DNA from: Bosea sp. (in: a-proteobacteria)
GTDB lineage: Bacteria > Pseudomonadota > Alphaproteobacteria > Rhizobiales > Beijerinckiaceae
Reading direction: 5' to 3'
DNA length: 64,000 bases
Assembly: GCA_023910605.1 (NCBI GenBank)
Contig: JAAVVV010000001.1
Span: forward strand, 2,284,698-2,348,697
The position numbers were made by a program, and so were the translations under genes. This document shows positions 21,507 to 31,504 of this stretch, piece by piece (the stretch's first letter is position 1; each line of letters starts with the position of its first letter). Below the pieces are notes generated by a model, which made no database searches, was not told the origin of the DNA, and saw only the letters and a program-made list of their open reading frames with translations.

Positions 21507-22136
21507 TCAGGACCTGGCAGGCTGGACGGCGGCGACCGCGGATGACGTTTTCGCGTCGCGCCATGACGCTGCGATGTCAAGAAAATTGCGGATGATGGTC
21601 GCGCCGTGTGCGGACATGATGCTCTCGGGATGGAACTGCACGCCGGCGATGGGCCAGTCCCGATGCGCAGCCGCCATGATCAGCTGGTCCTCGGTCTCGG
21701 CCTCGATCGCGAGTGCGGCGGGGCAGGAGGCCCTGTCGATCACCAGCGAGTGATAGCGCGTCGCTTCGAATGGCCCGTTGATGCCGCGGAACAGGCCGTG
21801 CCCGCCATGGCTGACGCGGCTGATCTTGCCGTGCATGGGCTGCGGCGCGCGCACCACCTTTCCGCCGAAGGCCTGGCCGATGGCCTGAAGGCCGAGGCAC
21901 ACGCCGAAGACCGGCTTTCGCCCGGGAGCGCCACGGACGACGTCAAGGCAGATGCCGGCCTCATTCGGCGTGCAAGGCCCGGGCGACAGCACGATGGCGT
22001 CCGCATGATGCGACAACGCCGCCTCCGCAGTCATCTGGTCGTTTCTGACGACCTCGATCGCCACCTCCTGCGCGCCAATCAGCTGCACAAGGTTGAAGGT
22101 GAAGGAGTCATAGTTGTCGATAAGCAGCAATCTCAC
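21507..22136 (-). CDS. trpG: anthranilate synthase, glutamine amidotransferase subunit
   Basis: TrpG supplies ammonia to TrpE. A GTG start at 22136, preceded by AAGGA eight bases upstream, gives 209 residues beginning VRLLLIDNYDSFTFNLV. Class I amidotransferase residues are in LSPGPCTPNEAG, FGVCLGLQAIG (nucleophile Cys) and GVQFHPESIMS (His/Glu). An ATG 13 codons upstream is possible but has no Shine-Dalgarno. It is separated from trpE by 163 bases in which I see no tryptophan-rich leader. Confidence 0.95.
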   Translation of the reverse strand: MRLLLIDNYDSFTFNLVQLIGAQEVAIEVVRNDQMTAEAALSHHADAIVLSPGPCTPNEAGICLDVVRGAPGRKPVFGVCLGLQAIGQAFGGKVVRAPQPMHGKISRVSHGGHGLFRGINGPFEATRYHSLVIDRASCPAALAIEAETEDQLIMAAAHRDWPIAGVQFHPESIMSAHGATIIRNFLDIAASWRDAKTSSAVAAVQPARS

Positions 22137-22299
22137 GGCGCAGATCCTTGGCCTCGCCTGTGTGCCCGCCATGGTGGGAACGGTCAAGCGCCGCGCCAGT
22201 CCGGCCCAGGGCCGCAAGCGCACGCCCGCGCCCGCAAAAGCTTCGGCCGGAGCCTATTCATCAACGCAGGTCACGCCGGCTGGAAGCCGACCCATGCTG

Positions 22300-23817
22300 T
22301 CACTGCCCGCGTCCGGCGCGTCCGGCGAACCGCACCGCTTCTTCCGCCGCCCTGAATAACGCCTTGGCCTTGTTGGCGCATTCCATCTGCTCGGAAGCAT
22401 TGACGGAGTCGTGCACGATTCCGGCGCCGGCCTGCACCGACATCACGCCGTCCTTGATGATCGCCGTGCGCAGCACGATGCAGGTGTCCATCTCGCCACT
22501 GGAGCCGAAATAGCCGATGCAGCCGCCATAGGCGGCGCGGGCATCGCCTTCCAGCTCGTCGATGATCTCCATAGCCCTGACCTTGGGCGCGCCCGAGACG
22601 GTGCCGGCGGGAAAGCCCGAGATCAGCGCGTCCAGCGCGTCCTTGCCCGGCGCCAGCGCCCCCTCGACATTCGAGACGATGTGCATCACCTGGCTGTAGC
22701 GCTCGATGAAGAAGCGGTCGGTCACGGCCACGCTGCCGATGGACGCCACGCGGCCCACATCGTTGCGGCCGAGGTCGAGCAGCATGAGATGCTCGGCCCG
22801 CTCCTTCGGATCGGCAAGCAGCTCTGCCGCCAGCGCCTCATCCTCGGCAAGGGTCTCGCCCCGGCGGCGAGTGCCCGCGATCGGCCTGATCGTCACCTTG
22901 CCCTGCCGCAGCCGCACCAGGATTTCCGGGCTCGAACAGACGATCTGGAAATCCTCGAAATCGAGATAGCACAGGAAAGGCGCCGGATTGACGCGCCTCA
23001 GGGCGCGGTAGAGGGCGAACGGCGGCAGCTCGAACGGCGCATCGAAGCGCTGCGACAGGACCACCTGGAAGATGTCGCCGGCCCTGATGTAATCCTTGGC
23101 GCGGTCCACCATGGCCGAATAGGCGTCCGGCGTGGTGTTCGATACCGGCGTCGGCGCGCTGAAGGCGCTGATGTCGATAGCGGCTTCCGCCGGCAGCGGC
23201 CCCTCCAGCGCGCGGACCACGGCTTCGATCCTGTCGCGAGCCGTCTCCATCGCCGCGCTGGCGCTGACGCCAGGCTCAGGCCGGACCGAGGCCACCACCG
23301 AAATCTCGTCCTTCACCGCGTCGAAGATCACCATCACGGTGGGACGGATCAGGATGGCGTCGGGCAGGTCGGGCCCGCTCGTCTTCCGGGCAGGAAGTCG
23401 CTCCATCAACCGGACCATGTCGTAGCCGAGATAACCGAACAGGCCCGCGGCCATGGGTAGATCGAGCCCGGCGGTGTCGAGCCGGCTGGCTGCGATGAGC
23501 TGGCGCAGGCTTGCGAAGGCCTCGCCATCCTCGGGAGAAAAGTCAGGCGAGCCGCGCAAGGGATGCGCCACCGCAACCCGCCCGCCCTCGCAGCGCCAGA
23601 CCACATCCGGTTGCAGCCCGATCATCGAATAGCGGCCGCGCACGGCGCCGCCTTCGACAGACTCGAGCAGGAAGGCCGCGCCCTTGGCGAAGCTCCGCAG
23701 CTTCAGGAAGGCGGCGACGGGCGTCTCGCAGTCGCTGACCAGAACCTCGCACAGGATCTGCCCGGTTCCTGTCTCGTATTGCCGGGTGAAACGCGCCTGA
23801 TCGAAAGCTGCAGCCAC
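22300..23817 (-). CDS. trpE: anthranilate synthase component I
   Basis: TrpE makes anthranilate from chorismate. The GTG at 23817, five bases after the ppiD stop, gives 505 residues, the usual size. Seen are the N-terminal feedback-site region LLESVEGGAVRGRYSMIG, and the chorismate-binding domain with IFQVVLSQRFD, SSPEILVRL, PIAGTRRRGET, LLDLGRNDVGRV, FPAGTVSGAPKVRAMEIID and VQAGAGIVHDSV. It is not fused to TrpG, unlike in some rhizobia. Confidence 0.95.
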   Translation of the reverse strand: MAAAFDQARFTRQYETGTGQILCEVLVSDCETPVAAFLKLRSFAKGAAFLLESVEGGAVRGRYSMIGLQPDVVWRCEGGRVAVAHPLRGSPDFSPEDGEAFASLRQLIAASRLDTAGLDLPMAAGLFGYLGYDMVRLMERLPARKTSGPDLPDAILIRPTVMVIFDAVKDEISVVASVRPEPGVSASAAMETARDRIEAVVRALEGPLPAEAAIDISAFSAPTPVSNTTPDAYSAMVDRAKDYIRAGDIFQVVLSQRFDAPFELPPFALYRALRRVNPAPFLCYLDFEDFQIVCSSPEILVRLRQGKVTIRPIAGTRRRGETLAEDEALAAELLADPKERAEHLMLLDLGRNDVGRVASIGSVAVTDRFFIERYSQVMHIVSNVEGALAPGKDALDALISGFPAGTVSGAPKVRAMEIIDELEGDARAAYGGCIGYFGSSGEMDTCIVLRTAIIKDGVMSVQAGAGIVHDSVNASEQMECANKAKALFRAAEEAVRFAGRAGRGQ

Positions 23818-23821
23818 CGGA

Positions 23822-25732
23822 TCAGCTCTCGCCGCCGCCCGTGGCGTTGCGGAACGTCGTCTGGTTGATGCGCACGCCCAGCCGCGTCTGCACAGCGCTG
23901 ACATACTGCGCCAGAAGATCGTCGCCGACGGCGTTGCCGAGCTGCTGCGCGATCTGGTCCGCCTCCTGCGTGGTGCGCAGGAAAGGCGGCAGGCTGGCTG
24001 ACTGGACCTTGAACACCATGCGCCCGCGCGCCGCCCCAAGCTCGGCCGTTCCAGCAGCGCCGATGGCCGTCGCGAAGGCCACGGTCAGGACATTCGCCGG
24101 GAACTCGGGCATGCTGCTTTGGCGGGTGAGAGGCGGGGAGTTGACCACGCCCACGCCCACCGACGCGGCGACCGCCTCGATCGTCTCGCCCTTGGCGAGG
24201 CGCTCGGTCAGTTCGCGGGCCCTGGCCTGAAGCCGCCGCGCGATCTCGTCCTGCTTCCACAGCGACGACACCTGGGCGCGCACATCGTCGAAGCTGCGTT
24301 CGCGGGCCTGCTCGATGCCGGTGAGGTCGAACCAGACATAGCCATTCGCGGGCGTGCGGACAGCCTCGTTGTCGGTGCCGATGTCGGCGCGGAACATCGC
24401 CTCGACCACCTGATCGAGCGCGGGCACGGCCGGCGATGGCGCGCCGCTGGCCTGCTGGCGGCTGCGGTCGATCGGCCCGATGGTCACGATCTTCAGCTTC
24501 ATCTCGCTTGCAATCTCGGCGAGAGGGCGCGCGCTGGCGCGCATATCCTCGATGCGGTCATGCTTTTCAGTGATCTGCTGCCCGGCGCGGGCCAGCGCGA
24601 GATCGGCGCGGACTTCGGCCTCGACCTCCGTGAAGGGACGGACGTTTTCGGCCTCGATGCTTGGCGTGCGCACCAAAGCATGGCCGAAGGTGCCTGGCAC
24701 GGGATCACTGACGGCTCCCGGCGCGAGTGCGAAGGCCGCCGCTGCAACGCCCTGGTCAAGCATTTCGGTGCGGGTGAAAATGCCGAGCTTGCGGTCGGCT
24801 TCGGAAATGTTGAGCTCGCGGGCGATCTCCTCGAAGGCCGTGCCGGCGCGGATGCGCGCCACGGCGGCTGCGGCGTCGGCCTCGATCGGGAAAACGATCT
24901 GCTCGACTGTGCGGCGCTCGGGCGTGCCGAAGCGCGACTTGACGCGCTCGTAATGGGCAAGCGCGTCGGGTGCGCTGACTGCGGCGGGATCGGCAAGTGC
25001 CTGAGGCGTCAGCGCAAGGGCGCTGGCGGTGCGGTATTCAGGCGCGCGGAAGCTGGCCTTGCGCTCTTCGAAGTAGGCCTTCAGCACGTCGTCGGCAGGG
25101 TCGGCCAATTCTCCCACCAGCGCCGGCGGCAGCTCCATCGCGGCCAGGATGCGCTGCTCGTTGCGATAGCGGTGCGCCGCCTCCTGCATGGCGATCGGGG
25201 CTGCGCTCAGTCCGGAAATTGCTTCAGCCAACTGGTTGCGGATGATCGCGCCGCGCTGTTCACGCACATACATCGCCTCGTTGAGCTGGGTCTGCCGCAG
25301 CAGTTCATTGAACATGCTGCGATCGAACTGGCCCGAAGGCCCCCTGAAATTCTGGTCCTCGACGATGGAGCGCGCCACCGACGCGTCGCTGATCGTCAGG
25401 CCCCGCGCCGAGGCTTCGGCATCCAGCGCCGCCTCGGTGACAAGGCGCGAGAGGACCTGCTGGTCAACGCCCAGCATCCGTGCCTGAGCGGGCGTGATGT
25501 TCTGCCGGAAGCGCCGCGAAAGGCGCTGCACCTCGGCCTGATAGGCCATCCGCACGCGCTCAAGGTCGATCTCCGTCTTGCCCACGGTGGCGACCGTGTT
25601 GCGCGCCTGTCCGCGGAAGATGTCGCCGATGCCCCATATGGCGAAGGAGCCGATCAGAAGTGCGAACAGGATGCCGACCAGGAGCTTGCCGGCCCAGCTT
25701 TTGCCGGCATTGCGGATTCTCTGCATCATCAT
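23822..25732 (-). CDS. ppiD: PpiD-type membrane-anchored peptidyl-prolyl isomerase (SurA_N/parvulin)
   Basis: This periplasmic chaperone is anchored by one N-terminal membrane helix and assists outer-membrane protein folding. The 636 residues start with three methionines, a basic stretch and a helix (about 18-37, LLVGILFALLIGSFAIW). A SurA_N-like chaperone domain follows to about residue 200. A parvulin-like domain (about 255-370) and a second degenerate rotamase-like region come after it. Its position directly upstream of trpE is conserved in alphaproteobacteria. It is divergent from tpiA, with 233 bases between. Confidence 0.88.
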   Translation of the reverse strand: MMMQRIRNAGKSWAGKLLVGILFALLIGSFAIWGIGDIFRGQARNTVATVGKTEIDLERVRMAYQAEVQRLSRRFRQNITPAQARMLGVDQQVLSRLVTEAALDAEASARGLTISDASVARSIVEDQNFRGPSGQFDRSMFNELLRQTQLNEAMYVREQRGAIIRNQLAEAISGLSAAPIAMQEAAHRYRNEQRILAAMELPPALVGELADPADDVLKAYFEERKASFRAPEYRTASALALTPQALADPAAVSAPDALAHYERVKSRFGTPERRTVEQIVFPIEADAAAAVARIRAGTAFEEIARELNISEADRKLGIFTRTEMLDQGVAAAAFALAPGAVSDPVPGTFGHALVRTPSIEAENVRPFTEVEAEVRADLALARAGQQITEKHDRIEDMRASARPLAEIASEMKLKIVTIGPIDRSRQQASGAPSPAVPALDQVVEAMFRADIGTDNEAVRTPANGYVWFDLTGIEQARERSFDDVRAQVSSLWKQDEIARRLQARARELTERLAKGETIEAVAASVGVGVVNSPPLTRQSSMPEFPANVLTVAFATAIGAAGTAELGAARGRMVFKVQSASLPPFLRTTQEADQIAQQLGNAVGDDLLAQYVSAVQTRLGVRINQTTFRNATGGGES

Positions 25733-25965
25733 GGCGGATGAACGGCTCCCGATCTCGTGCGCAGGGGGCGCTGCTTCCTGAAACGGCCCGCAAGCATCGC
25801 GGGCACGAACCTGGCGCAGGCGCGCTTCGCGGACTTATAGGGATGGCCCGCATCGCCTGCAATCAGGCAATTGCGGCCCCCGCGGCGGCTTGCTACCACC
25901 GGTGCGACGCCGGACAGCGTCCCTGTCCCCTTCCGGTCGGCGCAGGCCCCAAGCAGGAACAACCC

Positions 25966-26739
25966 ATGAGCAGCCTCAAGCCCCTGATCGCCGGCAACTG
26001 GAAGATGAACGGCTTGCGGGCCTCGCTCAACGCCATGGTCGAGGTCGGCAAGGGCTTCGATGCCGACACCCGGCGCAAGCTCGACGTGCTGATCTGCCCG
26101 CCCGCGACGCTGCTCTATCTTGCCAGCGCCAGCCTCGTCGGAACCGGCATCGCGACCGGCGCGCAGGATTGCCACGCAGAGGCAACAGGCGCCTTCACCG
26201 GCGACATATCGGCCCCCATGATCGCCGATTCTGGCGCAACCCATGTCATCGTCGGCCATTCCGAGCGCCGCACGCTCCATGGCGAGACGAGCGAGATGGT
26301 TCGCGCCAAGGCCGCAGCCGCGCTCAGCGCCTTCCTCACACCGGTTATCTGCATCGGCGAGACGCTTGCCGAGCGCGAGGCGGGCCGGACCATCGCAGTG
26401 GTGAAGAAGCAACTCCGAGGCTCTCTGCCCACAGGCAGCGGCGAGGCCAGCCTTGATGGCTCCCGCATTGTCATCGCCTACGAGCCGGTCTGGGCGATCG
26501 GCACGGGCAAGACCCCGACAACGGCCGATGTCGCCGGGGTTCATGCCGAGATCCGTGCGGAGCTCGGCCGTCAGCTTGGCAAGGCCGAAGCCCTGAATGT
26601 GCGCATTCTTTATGGCGGATCTGTCAAGCCCTCGAATGCCGGCGAGTTGATGGCTCTTCCAAATGTCGATGGCGCGCTGGTCGGCGGCGCGAGCCTCAAG
26701 CCGGAGGATTTCCTCGGCATCATCCGCGCCGTGGGGTGA
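25966..26739 (+). CDS. tpiA: triosephosphate isomerase
   Basis: TpiA interconverts DHAP and glyceraldehyde 3-phosphate. ATG 25966 with AGGAA upstream gives 257 residues. Catalytic residues lie in AGNWKMNG (Lys), IVGHSERR (His) and IAYEPVWAIGTGKTP (Glu plus loop 6); the phosphate site is YGGSVKPSNAGEL. It is divergent from ppiD and followed by secG after 293 bases in which no further gene is seen. Confidence 0.97.
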   Translation: MSSLKPLIAGNWKMNGLRASLNAMVEVGKGFDADTRRKLDVLICPPATLLYLASASLVGTGIATGAQDCHAEATGAFTGDISAPMIADSGATHVIVGHSERRTLHGETSEMVRAKAAAALSAFLTPVICIGETLAEREAGRTIAVVKKQLRGSLPTGSGEASLDGSRIVIAYEPVWAIGTGKTPTTADVAGVHAEIRAELGRQLGKAEALNVRILYGGSVKPSNAGELMALPNVDGALVGGASLKPEDFLGIIRAVG

Positions 26740-27032
26740 GGGCAGGCCTGCGGCTCGGCGGGCTTTCGGCCATGCGTCGAGCTGCCGGCCGTCCGAAGAG
26801 CGCGCCAGTCTGTCGAAGAAGGTCATGTCCGCCGCCAGCGCCTGCGGGGTTCTCGCATGTCGGGAAGATGTCGCCGGGATAGCCCACGCAGCGCTGGCTC
26901 TCGCCCAACCAAAGTCCGGTGGCTGTTTGTCCCGCGAGACATGCGCCTTCCCATCGGGGGTAGCGCATGCTAATCGGGCGCCAACATTCAGGGCTGGCGC
27001 TTTGCCGGCCGGCTTACTGTGTCCGTGAGATC

Positions 27033-27425
27033 ATGCAGACAGTCCTCATCGTCATTCATCTGATCGTCGTCGTCGCGCTGGTCATCGTGGTGCTTCTCCA
27101 GCGCTCGGAGGGCGGCATGGGCCTTGGCGGCGGCGGCGGCGGCGTTTCGGGCTTCATGACGGGGCGGGGGCAGGCCAACGCCCTGACGCGCACCACGGCG
27201 ATCCTGGCCGGCGTGTTCTTCCTGACGAGCATCACCCTGTCGATTCTGGCCTCGCAGAACCGGACGCCCGCTTCCATCCTCGATCGCGCGGCGCCCGCTG
27301 CCCCGGCTGTGCCGGGAGGGCCTTCGGCGCCGGCTCCCGCTGGCGGCTCGGTGCTGGACCAGCTCCGTCAGCTTCAGGACCAGAGCGGCGCACAGCCGCC
27401 CCGGCCGAATCTCCCGCCGCAGTAG
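27033..27425 (+). CDS. secG: preprotein translocase subunit SecG
   Basis: SecG is the small partner of SecYE that speeds preprotein export. The 130-residue product has two hydrophobic helices (about 3-22 and 54-74) around the conserved loop QRSEGGMGLGGGGGG and SGFMTGRGQANALTRTT. The C-terminal tail is rich in proline and alanine, usual in alphaproteobacteria. The ATG at 27033 is favoured because upstream codons are unlike the family. The tpiA-secG-pyrG order is standard. Confidence 0.95.
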   Translation: MQTVLIVIHLIVVVALVIVVLLQRSEGGMGLGGGGGGVSGFMTGRGQANALTRTTAILAGVFFLTSITLSILASQNRTPASILDRAAPAAPAVPGGPSAPAPAGGSVLDQLRQLQDQSGAQPPRPNLPPQ

Positions 27426-27553
27426 GGCAGGCGGGCGTCTCGTCCTGGCCCTCGGCCGGAGCGCCGGCAGCGTTTTCTCTTGTGTGGACAATCGACGAAC
27501 GCGGAGTGCGCGACGATGCGTGCGCTCTCCCCGAATCGCGCGAACAGGTTTAG

Positions 27554-29196
<1,643 letters not shown>

Positions 29197-29197
<1 letters not shown>

Positions 29198-30039
29198 TGG
29201 CGGCCGGCCTCGACCACTTCGTGCTGGCCGTGCACGATCTCGAGGCTGCGGCAGCCTTCTACCAGCGCCTGGGCTTCACGGTCGGCGCACGAAACCGCCA
29301 CCCCTGGGGCACTCATAACCGCATCGTGCAGTGCCCGGGCACGTTTCTCGAACTCATCACCGTCGGCGAACCGGAAAAGCTCGTCGAACATGCGCCGGGT
29401 CGTTTTTCCTTCGGCGCTTGCGTGCGTGATTTCCTCGCTGCCGGGGAGGGCTTCGCCATGCTGGTGCTGGAAAGCCGTGACGCAGCCGCCGACAATGACC
29501 GCTTCGGAGCTGACGGCATCGGCGGCTATGAACCTTTCTTTTTCGAGCGTCAGGCCGTCGGGCCAGACGGCATGACCGTGCGCGTCGCCTTCAGCCTCGC
29601 TTTCGCCCGCAACGAGGCGATGGCTCGGCAGGCCTTTTTCGTCTGCCAGCAGCATGAGCCGCAGAGTTTCTGGAATCCGGCGTTTCAGCAGCATCCGAAT
29701 GGCGCCGTCAGCTTCCCGGCGGTGACGATGGTCACAGCCGATCCCGCTGGCCAGATGGCATTTCTCGGGCGCTTCGCCGGCGCCGGGGATCTGGAGGACG
29801 ACGCCAGAAGCCTTATCCTTGAGCGCGGACGCATCAATGTACTGGCGCCGGAGGCTGCGCAGGCGCATCATGGCTCCGATCGGGCCGGGCTCGCTGCCTT
29901 CACTGTCACGATCTCGGATCTGCGGTCGCTGGCCTTGCGGCTGGACGAAGCGGGCATCGGCTACCAGCTGGACGCCTTACGCCTTCTTGTCCCGTCCGAT
30001 GCGGCCTATGGCGTGACCATCGAGTTTCAGGCCGCCTGA
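29197..30039 (+). CDS. VOC-family (glyoxalase-like) protein
   Basis: The 280-residue product begins GLDHFVLAVHDLEAAAAFYQRLGF, the standard start of a vicinal-oxygen-chelate fold, then THNRIVQCPGTFLELI. This fits the Glyoxalase_3 type (PF13468 by recollection), with a second half ending DAAYGVTIEFQAA. Such folds bind a metal and act as dioxygenases, lyases or binding proteins; the substrate cannot be told. It overlaps the pyrG stop by one base (TGATG; an in-frame GTG at 29194 would overlap by four), so it is likely translated with pyrG. Confidence 0.8.
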
Positions 30040-30049
30040 GGCCGAAAGG

Positions 30050-30460
30050 ATGCCCATGTTCTACACATCGATCCAGGCCTTGCCCGATTTTCTGCTCTTC
30101 TTCAGCGCGGCCACCGCACTCACGGTGTTCTATCTGTTTCTCTACACGCTTTCGACCACGCACAACGAGTTCGAGCTTATCCGCCAGAACAACGTGGCGG
30201 CGGCCGCCTCTCTCGGGCTGAGCCTGACGGGGTTCGCGCTGCCGCTGTCGAGCGCCATCGTCAACGCCAAGACCGTGATCGACCTTCTGGTCTACGGCCT
30301 CGTGGCCATGGCGATCCAGATCCTGGTCTACTGGCTGGTGCGGCTGCTGCTGCCGAATCTCTCCCGGCGCATCGGCAATGGGGAGGTCGCCTCAGCGCTT
30401 TTCCTCGGCGCGGCCTCTCTGGCAGCAGGGGTGCTCACCGCCGCCTCGATGGTGTTCTGA
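30050..30460 (+). CDS. DUF350-family membrane protein
   Basis: This 136-residue protein has four predicted membrane helices (about 13-33, 51-70, 77-97 and 112-133) with little outside them. The pattern, including LTGFALPLSSAIVNAKTVIDLLVYG and a C-terminal GAASLAAGVLTAASM, matches DUF350 (YjfL-like) proteins of unknown function. It begins 10 bases after the VOC gene and is probably the last gene of that unit. Confidence 0.75.
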   Translation: MPMFYTSIQALPDFLLFFSAATALTVFYLFLYTLSTTHNEFELIRQNNVAAAASLGLSLTGFALPLSSAIVNAKTVIDLLVYGLVAMAIQILVYWLVRLLLPNLSRRIGNGEVASALFLGAASLAAGVLTAASMVF

Positions 30461-30499
30461 GCCCGGCAGCGCGGCTCGAACAAACCCACGCCGGACCCG

Positions 30500-31489
30500 T
30501 CAGGCTTGCGGGTAAAGGTCGAGGATCCGTCCCGCCCCCGCGTCGCGTTCGGGCGCATCGCCTTGGGGCGCGCGGTGGATCATCACGATGGCGCTGATGG
30601 ATTTATGCCCCACGATGCCGGCGGACCGCAATGCCGCCTCCACGCCCCCCGGCGCGATGAGGCAGGTCGGCCGGCCATCCGAGAGCCCGGCCCAGAGCGC
30701 GCTGAGAGAGAACAGGCCAAGCGGCATGTACTCGGCGCCCGTGAGCAGTGCGAGATAGGGCCCAGCGGCGAGGGCGCAGAGCCCAGGGCTGGTCATCAGC
30801 GAGAGGACCCGGCCCTCCTGCGACAGCCGGGTCTCTTTGGCGATCTCCATGGCGGCCGCCAGCAGATCGCTTTCGGTCAGGACCAGTCGCGCGCCCTCAG
30901 CGGTTTCGATGCCGATGGTCATGATGCCGGGCGGCGATGTCACGGTCGGAGGCGGCGGGGTCTCGCCGGCACCGCCCAGCACATGGTCCAGTGGCACCAC
31001 GCCATCGGGCGCATCCGGCCCGAAGGCGCAGACAAGGCGCGGATTGAATGAGCGCGCAGCCGCGTCGCGCATCATGCGCGCCGGTTCAATGTCCCCGCAG
31101 CGTGTGCTCGCCAGCGCCACCGAAGGTCCTGCCACGTCGAGCCAATGGCGCAACTGGTCGGTTCTGGCGCTCAGCGGCAGCAGCATCGGGCGAAGCCCGG
31201 CCCGCAGCGCGCCGATCATGGCCAGCAGCATGTCCGAACCCATGGGTGCGAGGATCAGGGCCTGGGATCGCTCCGGCAATCGCGAAAGGCTGAGCAGGCC
31301 TGCAAGGCGCGTAGCGCGCTGGTCGATCTCGGCGAAGCTCAGATTCTGCCCATCGCTTCCGGCCCATTGCGACCGCCGCAGCGGCTCGCGCAGGAAGATG
31401 TCGCCCGGCCGCCTCCGCACAGCCATGGCGACGAGGGAATCGAGGCCGATGCCTTCGAGATCGAGCGTAGGTTTGCGCTGGGCGGACAT
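30500..31489 (-). CDS. truncated/degenerate AMP-binding (adenylate-forming) family protein
   Basis: The 329 residues resemble the N-terminal domain of acyl-CoA/aryl-AMP ligases: LSFAEIDQRATRLAGLLS, ILAPMGSDMLLAMIGALRAGLRPMLLP and a later VLTESDLLAAAMEIA. The family is usually 500 or more residues. Here the phosphate-loop motif (TSGTTG-PKG) is replaced by TIGIETAEGARL and the C-terminal lid domain with the catalytic lysine is absent, so an ordinary ligase reaction is unlikely. GAGGAA precedes ATG 31489. It starts 15 bases after the substrate-binding protein gene, implying co-transcription. It may be a binding or scaffold relic. Confidence 0.65.
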   Translation of the reverse strand: MSAQRKPTLDLEGIGLDSLVAMAVRRRPGDIFLREPLRRSQWAGSDGQNLSFAEIDQRATRLAGLLSLSRLPERSQALILAPMGSDMLLAMIGALRAGLRPMLLPLSARTDQLRHWLDVAGPSVALASTRCGDIEPARMMRDAAARSFNPRLVCAFGPDAPDGVVPLDHVLGGAGETPPPPTVTSPPGIMTIGIETAEGARLVLTESDLLAAAMEIAKETRLSQEGRVLSLMTSPGLCALAAGPYLALLTGAEYMPLGLFSLSALWAGLSDGRPTCLIAPGGVEAALRSAGIVGHKSISAIVMIHRAPQGDAPERDAGAGRILDLYPQA

Positions 31490-31504
31490 GCGGCCGGTTC
31501 CTCG

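Noticed and set aside
22137..22299. Tryptophan leader peptide/attenuator between trpE and trpG
   Set aside because: No short frame with tandem Trp codons and no terminator/antiterminator pair was found on the minus strand.
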